A stretch of DNA of 52,849 bases from UBA6182 sp964479585 (GCA_964479585.1 CAYZMP010000005.1:1-52849), one strand, 5' to 3'; positions 8,877 to 17,944 are shown, counted from the first letter of the stretch. Numbers and translations: made by a program. Notes: generated from the letters alone by a model not told the origin.

Positions 8877-9854
8877 ATGAATATAGTCGTGATTGGACTT
8901 GGATCAATGGGGAGAAGAAGAATTCGATTAATTAAGCAATATAACTATTCTTATAAAATCATTGGTGTTGATTTAAATAAAAAGAGAAGAAAAGCATCCG
9001 AATCTGAATTTGGAATTGAAACAATCGATAGTTTAGAGGAGGCAATAAAAAACAACAATCTTGACAGTGCAATCATTTGTACTTCACCATTATCACACAG
9101 TAAACTAATTAAATTGTGCTTAGAGAATAATCTACATATTTTCACAGAATTAAATCTAGTTACTGATGGATATGATGAGAATATTCAACTGGCAGAAGAA
9201 AAAAATCGGGTTCTTTTTTTATCTTCGACATTCTTACATAGAGCGGAGATTAAACAAATAAACAATGTAGTTAAGATGCAAGATGAAAGATTGAATTATA
9301 CCTACCATATTGGTCAGTATTTGCCTGATTGGCACCCTTGGGAGAGTTATAAAGATTTTTTTGTTGGTGATAAGAGAACGAATGGTTGTCGTGAAATTTT
9401 TGCAATCGAATTACCATGGCTTATTGAGGTTTTTGGTAATGTTAAAGATATCATTGTAAGAAAGAGTAAAATCAGCTCTTTAAATATTGAATATGATGAC
9501 AATTATATGGTTATTTTAGAGCATGAATCAGGACATAAAGGCATGCTGGCCGTCGATATAGTATCTAGGAAAGCGGTAAGAAACCTTGAAGTTTTCGGTG
9601 AAAGTCTATATTTATCTTGGGATGGTTCAGCTGAAGGATTAAAAATGGTGGATATTGAGAAGCGGAAAGAAGAGAATATTTTGTTGTATGAAAAAGTAGA
9701 CCAACTCGATCAATATAGTAAATTTGTGGTTGAAAATGCTTACTATGATGAAATAGTATCTTTCTTCGAAGTGATATCTAATAATATTGATCCTATTTAC
9801 GATTTCGAGAAAGACAAAATAATTCTTAACTTAATAGATAGAATCGAGGCCTAG
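8877..9854 (+). CDS. Gfo/Idh/MocA-family protein lacking the catalytic EKP motif
   Basis: The 325-residue protein has an N-terminal Rossmann motif VVIGLGSMGRRR, as in Gfo/Idh/MocA oxidoreductases. The family's EKP motif, which carries the catalytic Lys, is replaced by ELN in HIFTELNLVTDG. The later segment that normally holds Asp/His residues reads NGCREIFAIELPW instead of the GGG-x-D-x-x-H form. The fold therefore looks intact but ordinary NAD(P)-dependent sugar oxidation is doubtful. It begins at the base after the epimerase stop and is two bases from a second, intact family member, so the two may work together. A possible role is modification of the nonulosonic acid. A conserved alternative active site is equally possible. 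Confidence 0.75.
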   Translation: MNIVVIGLGSMGRRRIRLIKQYNYSYKIIGVDLNKKRRKASESEFGIETIDSLEEAIKNNNLDSAIICTSPLSHSKLIKLCLENNLHIFTELNLVTDGYDENIQLAEEKNRVLFLSSTFLHRAEIKQINNVVKMQDERLNYTYHIGQYLPDWHPWESYKDFFVGDKRTNGCREIFAIELPWLIEVFGNVKDIIVRKSKISSLNIEYDDNYMVILEHESGHKGMLAVDIVSRKAVRNLEVFGESLYLSWDGSAEGLKMVDIEKRKEENILLYEKVDQLDQYSKFVVENAYYDEIVSFFEVISNNIDPIYDFEKDKIILNLIDRIEA

Positions 9855-9856
9855 CT

Positions 9857-10807
9857 ATGCAAAGAAGATATAAAATAGGAATGATTGGTTTAGGCTCAAT
9901 AGGAAAAAGGCATCTAGTTAATATAGATAAGGTTCTTAGCAGCAGAGAAATTGAATATTCTATAGATTTGATTAGAAGAAAAAACAGTAGGGCTTTGGAT
10001 GAATCGTTAAGCGAGCTTATTTCTAATGTATATGTAGAATATGAAAATGTTCCCGATGATTATGATGTTATTTTTATTACCAATCCGACTCATTTACACT
10101 ATGATACGATAAAAGAATTTTGTTATAAGACAAAAAACATGTTTATTGAAAAACCAGTTTTTGATAAAACATCTATGAACATATCAGATTTACCATTTGA
10201 CACAAAGGGCATTTATTACGTTGCATGTCCTTTAAGATATACTGAGGTAATCCAGTATGTAAAAAATAAGATTGATTTGAATTCAGTATACAGTACAAGA
10301 GTAATATGTTCCAGTTATTTACCAGATTGGAGACCTGGGTTAGATTATCGAGAAACTTATAGTGCCCACTTGGATCAAGGTGGTGGCGTATCAATTGATC
10401 TTATACATGAGTGGGATTACATGATGTATTTATTTGGGAAGCCTAAGCAAGTTCTAAATTATCGCGGAAAATTTTCTCGGTTAGAAATAGACAGCGATGA
10501 CTTATCAGTTTATATAGCGGAATATGATAAGATGTTAGCTGAAATACATCTAGATTACTTTGGACGGAAGGCAATAAGAGAATTACAACTCTTCACAACA
10601 GATGAAACTATAGTGGCTGACATTATTAACAGTGAAATTCGATTTTTGAATGAAAATAAAGTAATTCGATTTAGTGAAGATAGAAATTCTTATCAACTTA
10701 AGGAAATAGAAAATTTCTTTGATATTTTAGAAGGCAAAGCGAATAATGAAAATGATATTTTTACAGCTTTAACTACATTAAAAATTGCAAAGGAAGGTAA
10801 ACTTTAA
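9857..10807 (+). CDS. Gfo/Idh/MocA-family NAD(P)-dependent sugar oxidoreductase
   Basis: The 316-residue protein has the Rossmann motif GMIGLGSIGKRH near the N-terminus, an intact EKP in MFIEKPVFD, and GGGVSIDLIHEWDYM, which supplies the Asp and His expected of an active Gfo/Idh/MocA enzyme. It should oxidise or reduce a sugar or sugar nucleotide using NAD(P). It is embedded between the epimerase/degenerate-paralogue pair and the cytidylyltransferase, and its stop TAA shares an A with the next ATG. A tailoring step on the nonulosonate or its precursor is plausible but not demonstrable from sequence. The degenerate paralogue immediately upstream may be its partner. Confidence 0.82.
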   Translation: MQRRYKIGMIGLGSIGKRHLVNIDKVLSSREIEYSIDLIRRKNSRALDESLSELISNVYVEYENVPDDYDVIFITNPTHLHYDTIKEFCYKTKNMFIEKPVFDKTSMNISDLPFDTKGIYYVACPLRYTEVIQYVKNKIDLNSVYSTRVICSSYLPDWRPGLDYRETYSAHLDQGGGVSIDLIHEWDYMMYLFGKPKQVLNYRGKFSRLEIDSDDLSVYIAEYDKMLAEIHLDYFGRKAIRELQLFTTDETIVADIINSEIRFLNENKVIRFSEDRNSYQLKEIENFFDILEGKANNENDIFTALTTLKIAKEGKL

Positions 10808-11562
10808 TGAGGATATTATTTACAATATGTGGTAGAGCAGGCTCAAAAGGAATAAAGAACAAGAATCTAAAAGAGTTCTTAGGTTATCCTTTAGCGTTTT
10901 ATACTGTATCAGCAATCGATTTATTTATAAAAAACAATAAACAATATGAGTGTGATATTGTTTTAAATACGGATAGTAGTGATTTAATTGACCTTTTCAG
11001 GAATGAATTGAGAATACAAATTGAGGTAGTAGAAAGAAAACCTGAACTAGGAGAAGACAATACACCAAAGGTTGATGTAATCCAGAATAGTTATACAGTA
11101 CTTAAAGAACGAATGAAGAAAGATTATGATATGGTTGTTGACTTAGATATTACCTCACCATTAAGAACCTTGAATGATCTTGAAACTTTGGTAGAAAAAA
11201 AGTTGAGTTCAGATGCTGATGTGGTTTTCTCTGTAACAGATTCTCGCAGAAATCCATATTTTAATATGGTGATGAAAACTGACAAAGGATATGAACGTAT
11301 TGTCCAATCAAACTTCAACGCAAGACAAGAAGCACCAGAAATACTCGATATGAATGCTTCAATGTATGCTTACTCTCCGGAATTTCTTACAAGTGGCAAA
11401 GGTATTTTTGATGGGAAATGTGATGTTATTAAAATGATGGATACAGCAGTACTGGATATAGATCATGAAATTGATTACGAGTTTATGACTGTAATTGCTG
11501 AATATTTGTTTAAAAACAATAAACTATATAGAGATATTCGTGAAAATATTTTTAACATATGA
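10807..11562 (+). CDS. legF: CMP-nonulosonate cytidylyltransferase (NeuA/LegF-like)
   Basis: The 251-residue protein starts ILFTICGRAGSKGIKNKN, the CTP-binding loop of acylneuraminate cytidylyltransferases, and continues with the DLDITSPLR and NFNARQEAPEILDMNASMYAY segments typical of the family. It activates the 9-carbon acid as CMP-sugar for glycosyltransferases. The length fits single-domain NeuA/LegF enzymes. It overlaps the preceding oxidoreductase by one base, and is the last pathway step before galE. Legionaminic acid is the expected substrate from context; pseudaminic or related acids cannot be excluded from this protein alone. Confidence 0.85.
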   Translation: MRILFTICGRAGSKGIKNKNLKEFLGYPLAFYTVSAIDLFIKNNKQYECDIVLNTDSSDLIDLFRNELRIQIEVVERKPELGEDNTPKVDVIQNSYTVLKERMKKDYDMVVDLDITSPLRTLNDLETLVEKKLSSDADVVFSVTDSRRNPYFNMVMKTDKGYERIVQSNFNARQEAPEILDMNASMYAYSPEFLTSGKGIFDGKCDVIKMMDTAVLDIDHEIDYEFMTVIAEYLFKNNKLYRDIRENIFNI

Positions 11563-11590
11563 ATTGTCAAAAGCGAGGTGACCACAACCA

Positions 11591-12583
11591 ATGAACATAT
11601 TAGTAACCGGAGGACTAGGCTTTATCGGCAGCCATACTGCCGTGGAACTTATAAAAAACAACCATACAGTGATCATTGCTGATAATCTTATCAACTCTAA
11701 GATTGAAGTCCTGGACAAGCTATCTAGCATAACCGGTATCAAACCATCTTTCTATCAGATCGATGTAACGGATGAAGCAAAGGTAGAAGAAATATTCTCT
11801 TCTCATAAAATCGATGGTGTGATTCACTTCGCTGGACTCAAAGCGGTTGGAGAGTCCGTTTCCAAACCTCTTGAGTATTATTATAATAACCTTGTTTCTA
11901 CTATGGCACTCAGTAAGTTATGTGTGAAGCACGGAGTAGGTAAGTTTGTCTTCAGTTCGTCTGCGACAGTGTATGGTGACCAGCTATCTCCACTTAAGGA
12001 AGATATGGAGCTTAAGAAGACAACCAATCCATATGGTGAAACAAAAGCTATGAGTGAGAGAATCTTAACTGATACAGCTAATGCTAATGATGGAATTGCG
12101 GTAAGTTTACTCAGATACTTCAATCCAGTGGGCGCCCATGAGAGTGGATTGATTGGAGAAGATCCTAATGGCATTCCTAACAATCTGATGCCTTTTGTGA
12201 CGAAGGTCGCTAAAGGACAATTGGAGAAGTTGAGTGTATTTGGTGATGATTATGACACCGTTGATGGGACAGGCGTCCGTGATTATATCCATGTGGTTGA
12301 CCTAGCGAAAGGTCATGTGAAGGCCATTGAGAATCTTAAAGATGGAGTTAACATCTATAATCTGGGAACAGGACGAGGTACTTCCGTATTAGAACTAGTG
12401 AATGCCTTTATGAAGGTTAATGATATTGATGTTCCTTATGAAATCGTAGGAAGACGTCCGGGCGATATTGCGACCTGTTTTGCGGATGCGAGTAAAGCTG
12501 AGAAGGAGCTAGGCTGGAAGGCTGAACTTGGGATTGACGAAATGGTCAGAGATGCCTGGAAGTTTGAGCGGAACAATAGATAA
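11591..12583 (+). CDS. galE: UDP-glucose 4-epimerase (first of two copies)
   Basis: A 330-residue extended SDR with GGLGFIG at residues 7-13, FSSSATVYG, and the YxxxK in NPYGETKAMSE. RYFNPVGAHESG and GTGVRDYIHVVDLA are classic GalE signatures. It interconverts UDP-Glc/UDP-Gal (and often the GlcNAc forms), feeding galactose units to the glycan. A GCGAGGTGACC site lies before the ATG. A clearly related paralogue is at 29010-29999. In this copy AGA is the commonest Arg codon (5 of 9), whereas the other copy uses mainly CGN (8 of 10), consistent with this one having arrived with the polysaccharide locus. It closes the locus. Confidence 0.92.
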   Translation: MNILVTGGLGFIGSHTAVELIKNNHTVIIADNLINSKIEVLDKLSSITGIKPSFYQIDVTDEAKVEEIFSSHKIDGVIHFAGLKAVGESVSKPLEYYYNNLVSTMALSKLCVKHGVGKFVFSSSATVYGDQLSPLKEDMELKKTTNPYGETKAMSERILTDTANANDGIAVSLLRYFNPVGAHESGLIGEDPNGIPNNLMPFVTKVAKGQLEKLSVFGDDYDTVDGTGVRDYIHVVDLAKGHVKAIENLKDGVNIYNLGTGRGTSVLELVNAFMKVNDIDVPYEIVGRRPGDIATCFADASKAEKELGWKAELGIDEMVRDAWKFERNNR

Positions 12584-12795
12584 TTCGGTTAGAAGAAGTT
12601 GATCTCCAACTCCTCAACTATCCCCAAAACTCCCCAAGAAACTTTTCATCCACATATGTAAATTTTGGGAATCTTATATGATAAGGTGTTAGAAGTAATA
12701 AGGATTATATACAGGGTGAGCTCAATCTAGTTGATAAATATGATTAGCTTGACATCCCAGATAGGCAGTGATGGTAACTTTTCAGATTAGCAGTG

Positions 12796-12849
12796 AAAGA
12801 GAACGGACAACAGATCAATATTGACATAACACATCAAAGAGAACGGGCA
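12796..12849 (+). repeat. 14-bp direct repeat, 40-bp period, upstream of the defence operon
   Basis: The sequence AAAGAGAACGGACA at 12796-12809 recurs as AAAGAGAACGGGCA at 12836-12849, one mismatch, with starts exactly 40 bases apart. The second copy overlaps the left arm of the hairpin at 12842. This could be an operator for the following operon or a duplication scar. I cannot tell which. Confidence 0.55.
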
Positions 12850-12884
12850 TGAGAAGAGTAAGTTAGATAGCTTTGCCCGTTTTA
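12842..12884 (+). terminator. Hairpin with T-rich tail ahead of the DUF3800 gene
   Basis: AACGGGCA (12842-12849) pairs with TGCCCGTT (12874-12881), an 8-bp stem with a 24-base loop, followed by TTATTTATA. It could end transcription from the galE side. The long loop makes it weaker than the other terminators in the window. Confidence 0.5.
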
Positions 12885-12944
12885 TTTATAAATGAATATG
12901 TCAGAATATTGTATTAATGGTTGCGATGTGGAGAGGTGAGTAAC

Positions 12945-14069
12945 ATGGACGTGGATGAATATAGAAATATGATTAGCGAGTTTTCAGACTTACCACTATT
13001 TGATGAGAAGTGCAGCTTCTATTACGATGAGACCGGAAATGTTCGCAAGTTTAGATTGACAGAGAATGGTGTGAATGCAGAAGAAGGAATTGCCAACGAC
13101 TTTATTCTCGGTGGTGTGCTGTTTAAAGGAGATACTCCTCCATGCGATGTAGACAAGTTGTTTGATGAGCTGAGAATCAATGCATCAGAAATTAAGTTTA
13201 GAACATTAGCTGGAAGAGGAGCCGACTTCTGGACAGCAATAAGCAAGAAACCTATTCAGCAATTTCTTTCATGGCTTGATGGTAGCGGACTCTATGTACA
13301 TTATGCTACGTTAAATAATATGTACTTTTCTGTCGTAGATATAGTGGATTCGCTATTTGCTGCCCAGCCACAGTTCAACTTCGGACTAGAGTGGGCACAA
13401 GCTTTGAAGGCTAGTTTACATAGATTTGTTATAAGCCATATGGATGAGATCCTTCCAATACTCCATGGCTATAATTATCCAAGCTTAGATAAAGAAGATA
13501 TTAAGAATTTTTGCTATGAGCTGAGCGATCTCATACAATCCTACGGTGACGAAGATTTCTATCTAGAGAATTTCCGGCAATTACTGAAAGCAACTGGACG
13601 TAAGGGAGAGCTGGTCTTTATTGAAGATAACACACCTGGCTTATTAGTGGAGGAATATTTTGGCCTCAGAGATGGTAGGTGTGCATTTTATAAAGATTCC
13701 ATGCATTATTTTGATGAAGAAGCTGAGGCAGTAGTAGCTTTAAAAAATACAATCTACACTCTAAAAGGTGAGAAGCTGTCCAATTTCAAATTCATTAATT
13801 CAAAGAATGAGCGACTGATACAGATATCTGATGTTTGGGTGGGATTGCTCGGAAAGATATTTGCAGAGTTAGATCAATCTAAACCAAAAATGATCATAAG
13901 CAAAATGGAATCGATTACTCGGGAACAGAAAGAATGCATCCGTATAATCAACTCTTTAATAAATCGATCTGAAAGACTTCACAGGGGATTGATTCAGAGT
14001 GTGAATAGTATTGAGATGGTGCAGCATAGAGGGCTATTATTAGGGTTACTAGGAGATTTAGCAAGATAA
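12945..14069 (+). CDS. DUF3800 domain protein, first gene of the defence operon
   Basis: I choose ATG 12945, which has GAGAGGTGAG just upstream, giving 374 residues. The N-terminal CSFYYDETGN has the DE(S/T)G motif, and the C-terminal LIQISDVWVGLLG has the Q-x-(A/S)-D motif, that I associate with DUF3800 proteins; the Asp and Glu of these motifs look like a metal-binding active site. The family is often found near defence and mobile genes and is suspected to be a nuclease-like fold, but its activity is not established as far as I know. It ends 33 bases before the OLD nuclease gene on the same strand, so it is probably co-transcribed. That makes it a candidate third component or regulator of the Gabija-like pair. 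Confidence 0.72.
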   Translation: MDVDEYRNMISEFSDLPLFDEKCSFYYDETGNVRKFRLTENGVNAEEGIANDFILGGVLFKGDTPPCDVDKLFDELRINASEIKFRTLAGRGADFWTAISKKPIQQFLSWLDGSGLYVHYATLNNMYFSVVDIVDSLFAAQPQFNFGLEWAQALKASLHRFVISHMDEILPILHGYNYPSLDKEDIKNFCYELSDLIQSYGDEDFYLENFRQLLKATGRKGELVFIEDNTPGLLVEEYFGLRDGRCAFYKDSMHYFDEEAEAVVALKNTIYTLKGEKLSNFKFINSKNERLIQISDVWVGLLGKIFAELDQSKPKMIISKMESITREQKECIRIINSLINRSERLHRGLIQSVNSIEMVQHRGLLLGLLGDLAR

Positions 14070-14102
14070 GATTAAAAGAAATTCCATAGGAGGGGAAGGC
14101 CC

Positions 14103-16196
14103 GTGTACATATCAAGGATTGATATTGAAAACTATAGAAACTTCGAGTCTGTGTCTGTGCGTTTTAAAGACGGAATAAATTTATTAATTGGACAAAACAA
14201 TTCTGGAAAATCAAATTTGATTAGAGCTTTAGCTTTGATATTTGATTCATCTGTTAAAAAGCAACTCTCAATTGATGATATATACAATAATATCTCCTTA
14301 GAGAAACTTAAACAACACTCGCCAAAGATATCAATTGGTGTGCAATTAACTCAATCTGATAATGAAAATTTGATGGGTGATGAGTTGGTTACAGTAAGTA
14401 ACTGGTTAACATCATTACAAGAACCATATCAAGCAATGGTTCAATATGAGTTCTTTTTACCTGAATCTGAGGAAGCTAGATATTTAGAAGATGTTATCAA
14501 CGCTTCAAATGTATCAGATGTTTGGCAAATCATTAAAGCTAAGTTTATAAGGCACTATATCAACAAGACCTGGGTGGGTAATCCGGAAAACCAAGTATCA
14601 ATTGATGCGGAGAGCTTGAATAAATTTGATTTTCAATTTTTAGATGCCATCAGAGATGTGGAACGAGATATGTTTTCTGGAAGAAATACTCTACTCAAGA
14701 ATGTAATAGATTTTTTTATGGATTACGACATTAAGTCCGATAAAGAGTTAACTGAAGAGCAACAAACAGAAAAAATTAAAAGTAGAAGAGAGTCTTTTGA
14801 AATTGTTTCTAAGGAATTAATTGAAAAGCTTCAAGAGAGATTGAAGAGTGGAAATAAGGAAATTTTGTCTTATTCTAATGATATTGGTGCTTCCTTTGAT
14901 AACTCGACACCAGATTTTGAAGGTAAAATAAGTGAGAGTGAATTATATTCTGTTTTACAACTGATTGTAAAACAAAACACTGGAATGAATATACCAATTT
15001 CAAATAACGGTCTTGGCTATAACAATCTAATCTTTATGTCATTATTGCTAGCAAAGATGCAGGTAGATTCTAATGGTAAATACTTAGGAAGTAATGCAAA
15101 AGTATTTCCAGTATTAGCTATAGAGGAACCTGAAGCACATTTACATCCTACTATGCAATTTCAGTTTATGAAATTTCTGAAGAAGAATATAAAAGAAAAA
15201 AAGGTAAAGCAAGTATTTATTACTTCACATTCTACCCATATCACTTCATCTACAAGTTTAGATGATATTATCTGCTTTTATAAAGAAAACGGCAAGACCG
15301 GAATATCATATCCAGGAAAAGTTTTCTATAATATAAATGAGCATCAGAATAGTGAATGTAAAGAGGATAGCAAAAAATATGTACAGAGATTCCTAGACGC
15401 AACAAAATCAAATATGCTTTTCGCTGAAAAAGTTATCTTTGTTGAAGGCATAGCCGAACAACTATTGATACCAATCTTTGCGGAATACTTGAACAAACCT
15501 CTAGAAGAAAATCATATTTCTGTAATCAATATTGGTGGGAGATACTTTGAACATTTTCTTTATTTGTTTGATGGTAATAAAGACGGAACAATAAAGCGTA
15601 AGATTGCATGCATAACAGATTTAGACCCAACGAGGAAAGAAAAAGATAGGAGTAATACAAAGTCAAAAAGGTGCTATCCATATGAGCTGAATATAGAGCC
15701 AATGAAGTATAAATACTCAGTGAATGATAGCATGGTTAAGTATGAAGATGATGTGCATCCCAATATTCGTTCATTCACTCAAGATGAGTTTTTTGGTAAG
15801 ACACTCGAGTACCAATTGGCTTTTGAAAATGAAAATAGCAGGCTATTATTAACCCCATCACTTCAAAATTATACTGAGCTAGAGGATATTATCATGTTAC
15901 TAGAGGAAGAAAAAAATATTGAAGACCTTTTAGAAAAGCTTAGAGATAGTGATGAAAACAAAAGGATTACGGATTCAATTAGAACTGCTAATAGGGATAT
16001 ATGGGATGAAGAATTGAAGAAGAAGGCTGTATTTGCATCAAGATATCTTAATTCTGTTGGTAAAGGTGAAAATGCTTTAGAACTATCTGTAGCCTTAAAA
16101 GAGAATTTAGAAAAAAGAGGCACAGAGGAATATCAGAATTTTAATGTTCCAAATTATATTCGTGAAGCTATTGAATGGATGTGCGAAAGTCTATGA
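14103..16196 (+). CDS. gajA: OLD-family ATP-dependent endonuclease (GajA-like)
   Basis: Starts with GTG behind a strong TAGGAGGGG site; 697 residues. The ABC-type ATPase half has Walker A GQNNSGKS at 30-37, a GLGYNN signature at 303-308, Walker B VLAIEEPE at 337-344 and a His switch at Ser375-His376. The TOPRIM nuclease half follows, with Glu448 in VIFVEGIAEQLL and Asp506/Asp508 in ITDLD. This is the class 2 OLD layout that pairs with UvrD-type helicases and, in Gabija, cuts phage DNA when nucleotide pools fall. It overlaps the helicase gene by ATGA. At about 700 residues it is longer than the roughly 580 of described GajA, with extra sequence around 180-270 and at the C-terminus. The assignment to Gabija proper is inference. 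Confidence 0.85.
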   Translation: MYISRIDIENYRNFESVSVRFKDGINLLIGQNNSGKSNLIRALALIFDSSVKKQLSIDDIYNNISLEKLKQHSPKISIGVQLTQSDNENLMGDELVTVSNWLTSLQEPYQAMVQYEFFLPESEEARYLEDVINASNVSDVWQIIKAKFIRHYINKTWVGNPENQVSIDAESLNKFDFQFLDAIRDVERDMFSGRNTLLKNVIDFFMDYDIKSDKELTEEQQTEKIKSRRESFEIVSKELIEKLQERLKSGNKEILSYSNDIGASFDNSTPDFEGKISESELYSVLQLIVKQNTGMNIPISNNGLGYNNLIFMSLLLAKMQVDSNGKYLGSNAKVFPVLAIEEPEAHLHPTMQFQFMKFLKKNIKEKKVKQVFITSHSTHITSSTSLDDIICFYKENGKTGISYPGKVFYNINEHQNSECKEDSKKYVQRFLDATKSNMLFAEKVIFVEGIAEQLLIPIFAEYLNKPLEENHISVINIGGRYFEHFLYLFDGNKDGTIKRKIACITDLDPTRKEKDRSNTKSKRCYPYELNIEPMKYKYSVNDSMVKYEDDVHPNIRSFTQDEFFGKTLEYQLAFENENSRLLLTPSLQNYTELEDIIMLLEEEKNIEDLLEKLRDSDENKRITDSIRTANRDIWDEELKKKAVFASRYLNSVGKGENALELSVALKENLEKRGTEEYQNFNVPNYIREAIEWMCESL

Positions 16197-17944
16197 TTAT
16201 AACAGCTAAAGATAAAATAAATATTGATGAGGATTTTAAAGTTGAGGCTGGGCCAGGAGCAGGGAAGACAGAGTTTTTGGTTAACCACATAAAAAATATT
16301 ATTGACAACTCTGATAGGCTATCCAATTCCAGGAAAATAGCTTGTATTACCTATACGAATATAGCAGTGGAAACTATTCTGAAAAGGGTTGGTAAAAACG
16401 CATCAAATATGATTGAAGTCACCACAATTCATAGCTTCTTGTATAAGAATGTAGTTAAGCCTTATTGTTCTTTCATTCCTGAGGAATATGAGTTGTGTGC
16501 CAAGAAAGTCAAAGGGCATGATGATTTATACATCAGCACTAAATATATTCGTGAGTGGTTTGAAGACGGTGATTTTAGTGGCTTGAAGCATCCTAACTCA
16601 AAAAATCAGGTTTTAGGATTTCCAGCAATGATGCAAGCTTTACAAAGTTGGCTTTTATCTATGAAATGCACTTTTAATAACGAAGTACCTACTATTGAAT
16701 GTGAAAACACAAAAGCTGTTGGATATGATAAGGATAACAACCCTGTTAGGCTAAACAAGAAAAATCTAGAAGTATTGTCCAGCAAAATTATCGATTTGAA
16801 AAGAATTTATTGGAGAAAAGGTAAGCTTGATCACAATGATGTTTTATATTTTTCATATGTGCTCATCGATCAATATCCATTCATCCTAGAAATACTAAGG
16901 GCTAAGTTCCCATATATGTTTATAGATGAATACCAAGATACCAATCCAATTCAATCATACATTTTAGATCAAATAAGAAAAAAAGAAACTGTAGTGGGTG
17001 TAATTGGAGATAAGGCCCAATCAATATATGCTTTTCAAGGTGCGAATCCCCATTTATTTGAGTCTTTTAATTCAGGTGATTCATGTCACTATACCATCAA
17101 TAATAATCATAGGTGCTCTAATAAAATTATCAAATTATTGAATGACATCCGTGAAGACATAATTCAGGAATCTACGGTGGAAAAAAAATGCGATGAAGTA
17201 GTAATATATGTAGGTGATAGAATCAAAGCATACAAAAAAGCATGTGAAGAGTGTCAAGGGGGCACCGTTACTTCTCTCTCAAGAGACAATATTACTTCAA
17301 ATGCAATGAAGAAAGAAATTGATAATCATAATCTTAATAAGAAATTGTTGGATCAGTTCAACACGGACGATTCTAATAATAAACGCAGAGACTACATTTT
17401 ATCTTTTATAAGTGCTATAGAACTAGCTCAAAATGGGAATATAAAAGAATCAATTAAAAAAATTGAATGGATTTTCAGGAATGAAAATGATTCAAAAAAA
17501 GTGGCCTTGTTTTCTCTAACCAAAATCCTAGCGTTCTACGATCAATACTGTGATAAATCTTTAATGGATTTTTATAATTCAATTTCAAATACATTAGAAC
17601 CTAGTTTACCTAAAGTTACTAGAGGCGCACCTAAAATTTTCTATGAAAGCGTGTCATATAAAGAGATAGCGATTTGCATTAACATAACAGGAGACTCTAG
17701 TAACCATGTAACTATTCATAAAGCAAAGGGAGCTGAGTTTGATGCTGTTTTTATAGTAGATAGTAAATACTTAAAGAAATTTCTACTAGAACCAGATTTA
17801 AATAGCAATGAAGAGCATAGAGTTTTTTATGTAGCATTGAGTAGAGCTAGAAATAGATTATTTTTACAATTGGATGAATTAAAACAAAGTGAAGAAATAG
17901 CAATCAAACATAGATACCCTTATCTTATTTTTGATAGGGTATAA
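16193..17944 (+). CDS. gajB: UvrD/PcrA-like superfamily 1 helicase (GajB-like)
   Basis: I place the start at ATG 16193, overlapping the nuclease stop as ATGA; a start at 16175 is possible but lies inside the upstream gene. The 583-residue product has Walker A GPGAGKT at 20-26, motif Ia CITYTN at 51-56, TIHSF at 78-82, Walker B DEYQDT at 245-250, GDKAQSIYAFQGA at 272-284, motif V HKAKGAEFDAVF from 509, and motif VI ALSRARNRL near 550. All SF1A motifs are present, so ATPase activity is expected. It is shorter than full UvrD (about 700) and matches GajB-type helicases, which sense DNA ends or activate the partner nuclease. It ends the three-gene operon. Confidence 0.85.
   Translation: MIITAKDKINIDEDFKVEAGPGAGKTEFLVNHIKNIIDNSDRLSNSRKIACITYTNIAVETILKRVGKNASNMIEVTTIHSFLYKNVVKPYCSFIPEEYELCAKKVKGHDDLYISTKYIREWFEDGDFSGLKHPNSKNQVLGFPAMMQALQSWLLSMKCTFNNEVPTIECENTKAVGYDKDNNPVRLNKKNLEVLSSKIIDLKRIYWRKGKLDHNDVLYFSYVLIDQYPFILEILRAKFPYMFIDEYQDTNPIQSYILDQIRKKETVVGVIGDKAQSIYAFQGANPHLFESFNSGDSCHYTINNNHRCSNKIIKLLNDIREDIIQESTVEKKCDEVVIYVGDRIKAYKKACEECQGGTVTSLSRDNITSNAMKKEIDNHNLNKKLLDQFNTDDSNNKRRDYILSFISAIELAQNGNIKESIKKIEWIFRNENDSKKVALFSLTKILAFYDQYCDKSLMDFYNSISNTLEPSLPKVTRGAPKIFYESVSYKEIAICINITGDSSNHVTIHKAKGAEFDAVFIVDSKYLKKFLLEPDLNSNEEHRVFYVALSRARNRLFLQLDELKQSEEIAIKHRYPYLIFDRV

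Larger units (their letters stand above)
12584..12944. other. Intergenic segment between galE and the defence operon
   Basis: No gene is recognisable in these 361 bases. They hold an imperfect direct repeat (12796-12809 and 12836-12849) and a hairpin followed by T-rich sequence (12842-12884). Two TTGACA hexamers occur (12749-12754 and 12821-12826), but neither has a good -10 at 17 bases. A weak ribosome site GAGAGGTGAG precedes the DUF3800 start. This is a plausible left border of the accessory segment. Confidence 0.5.
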
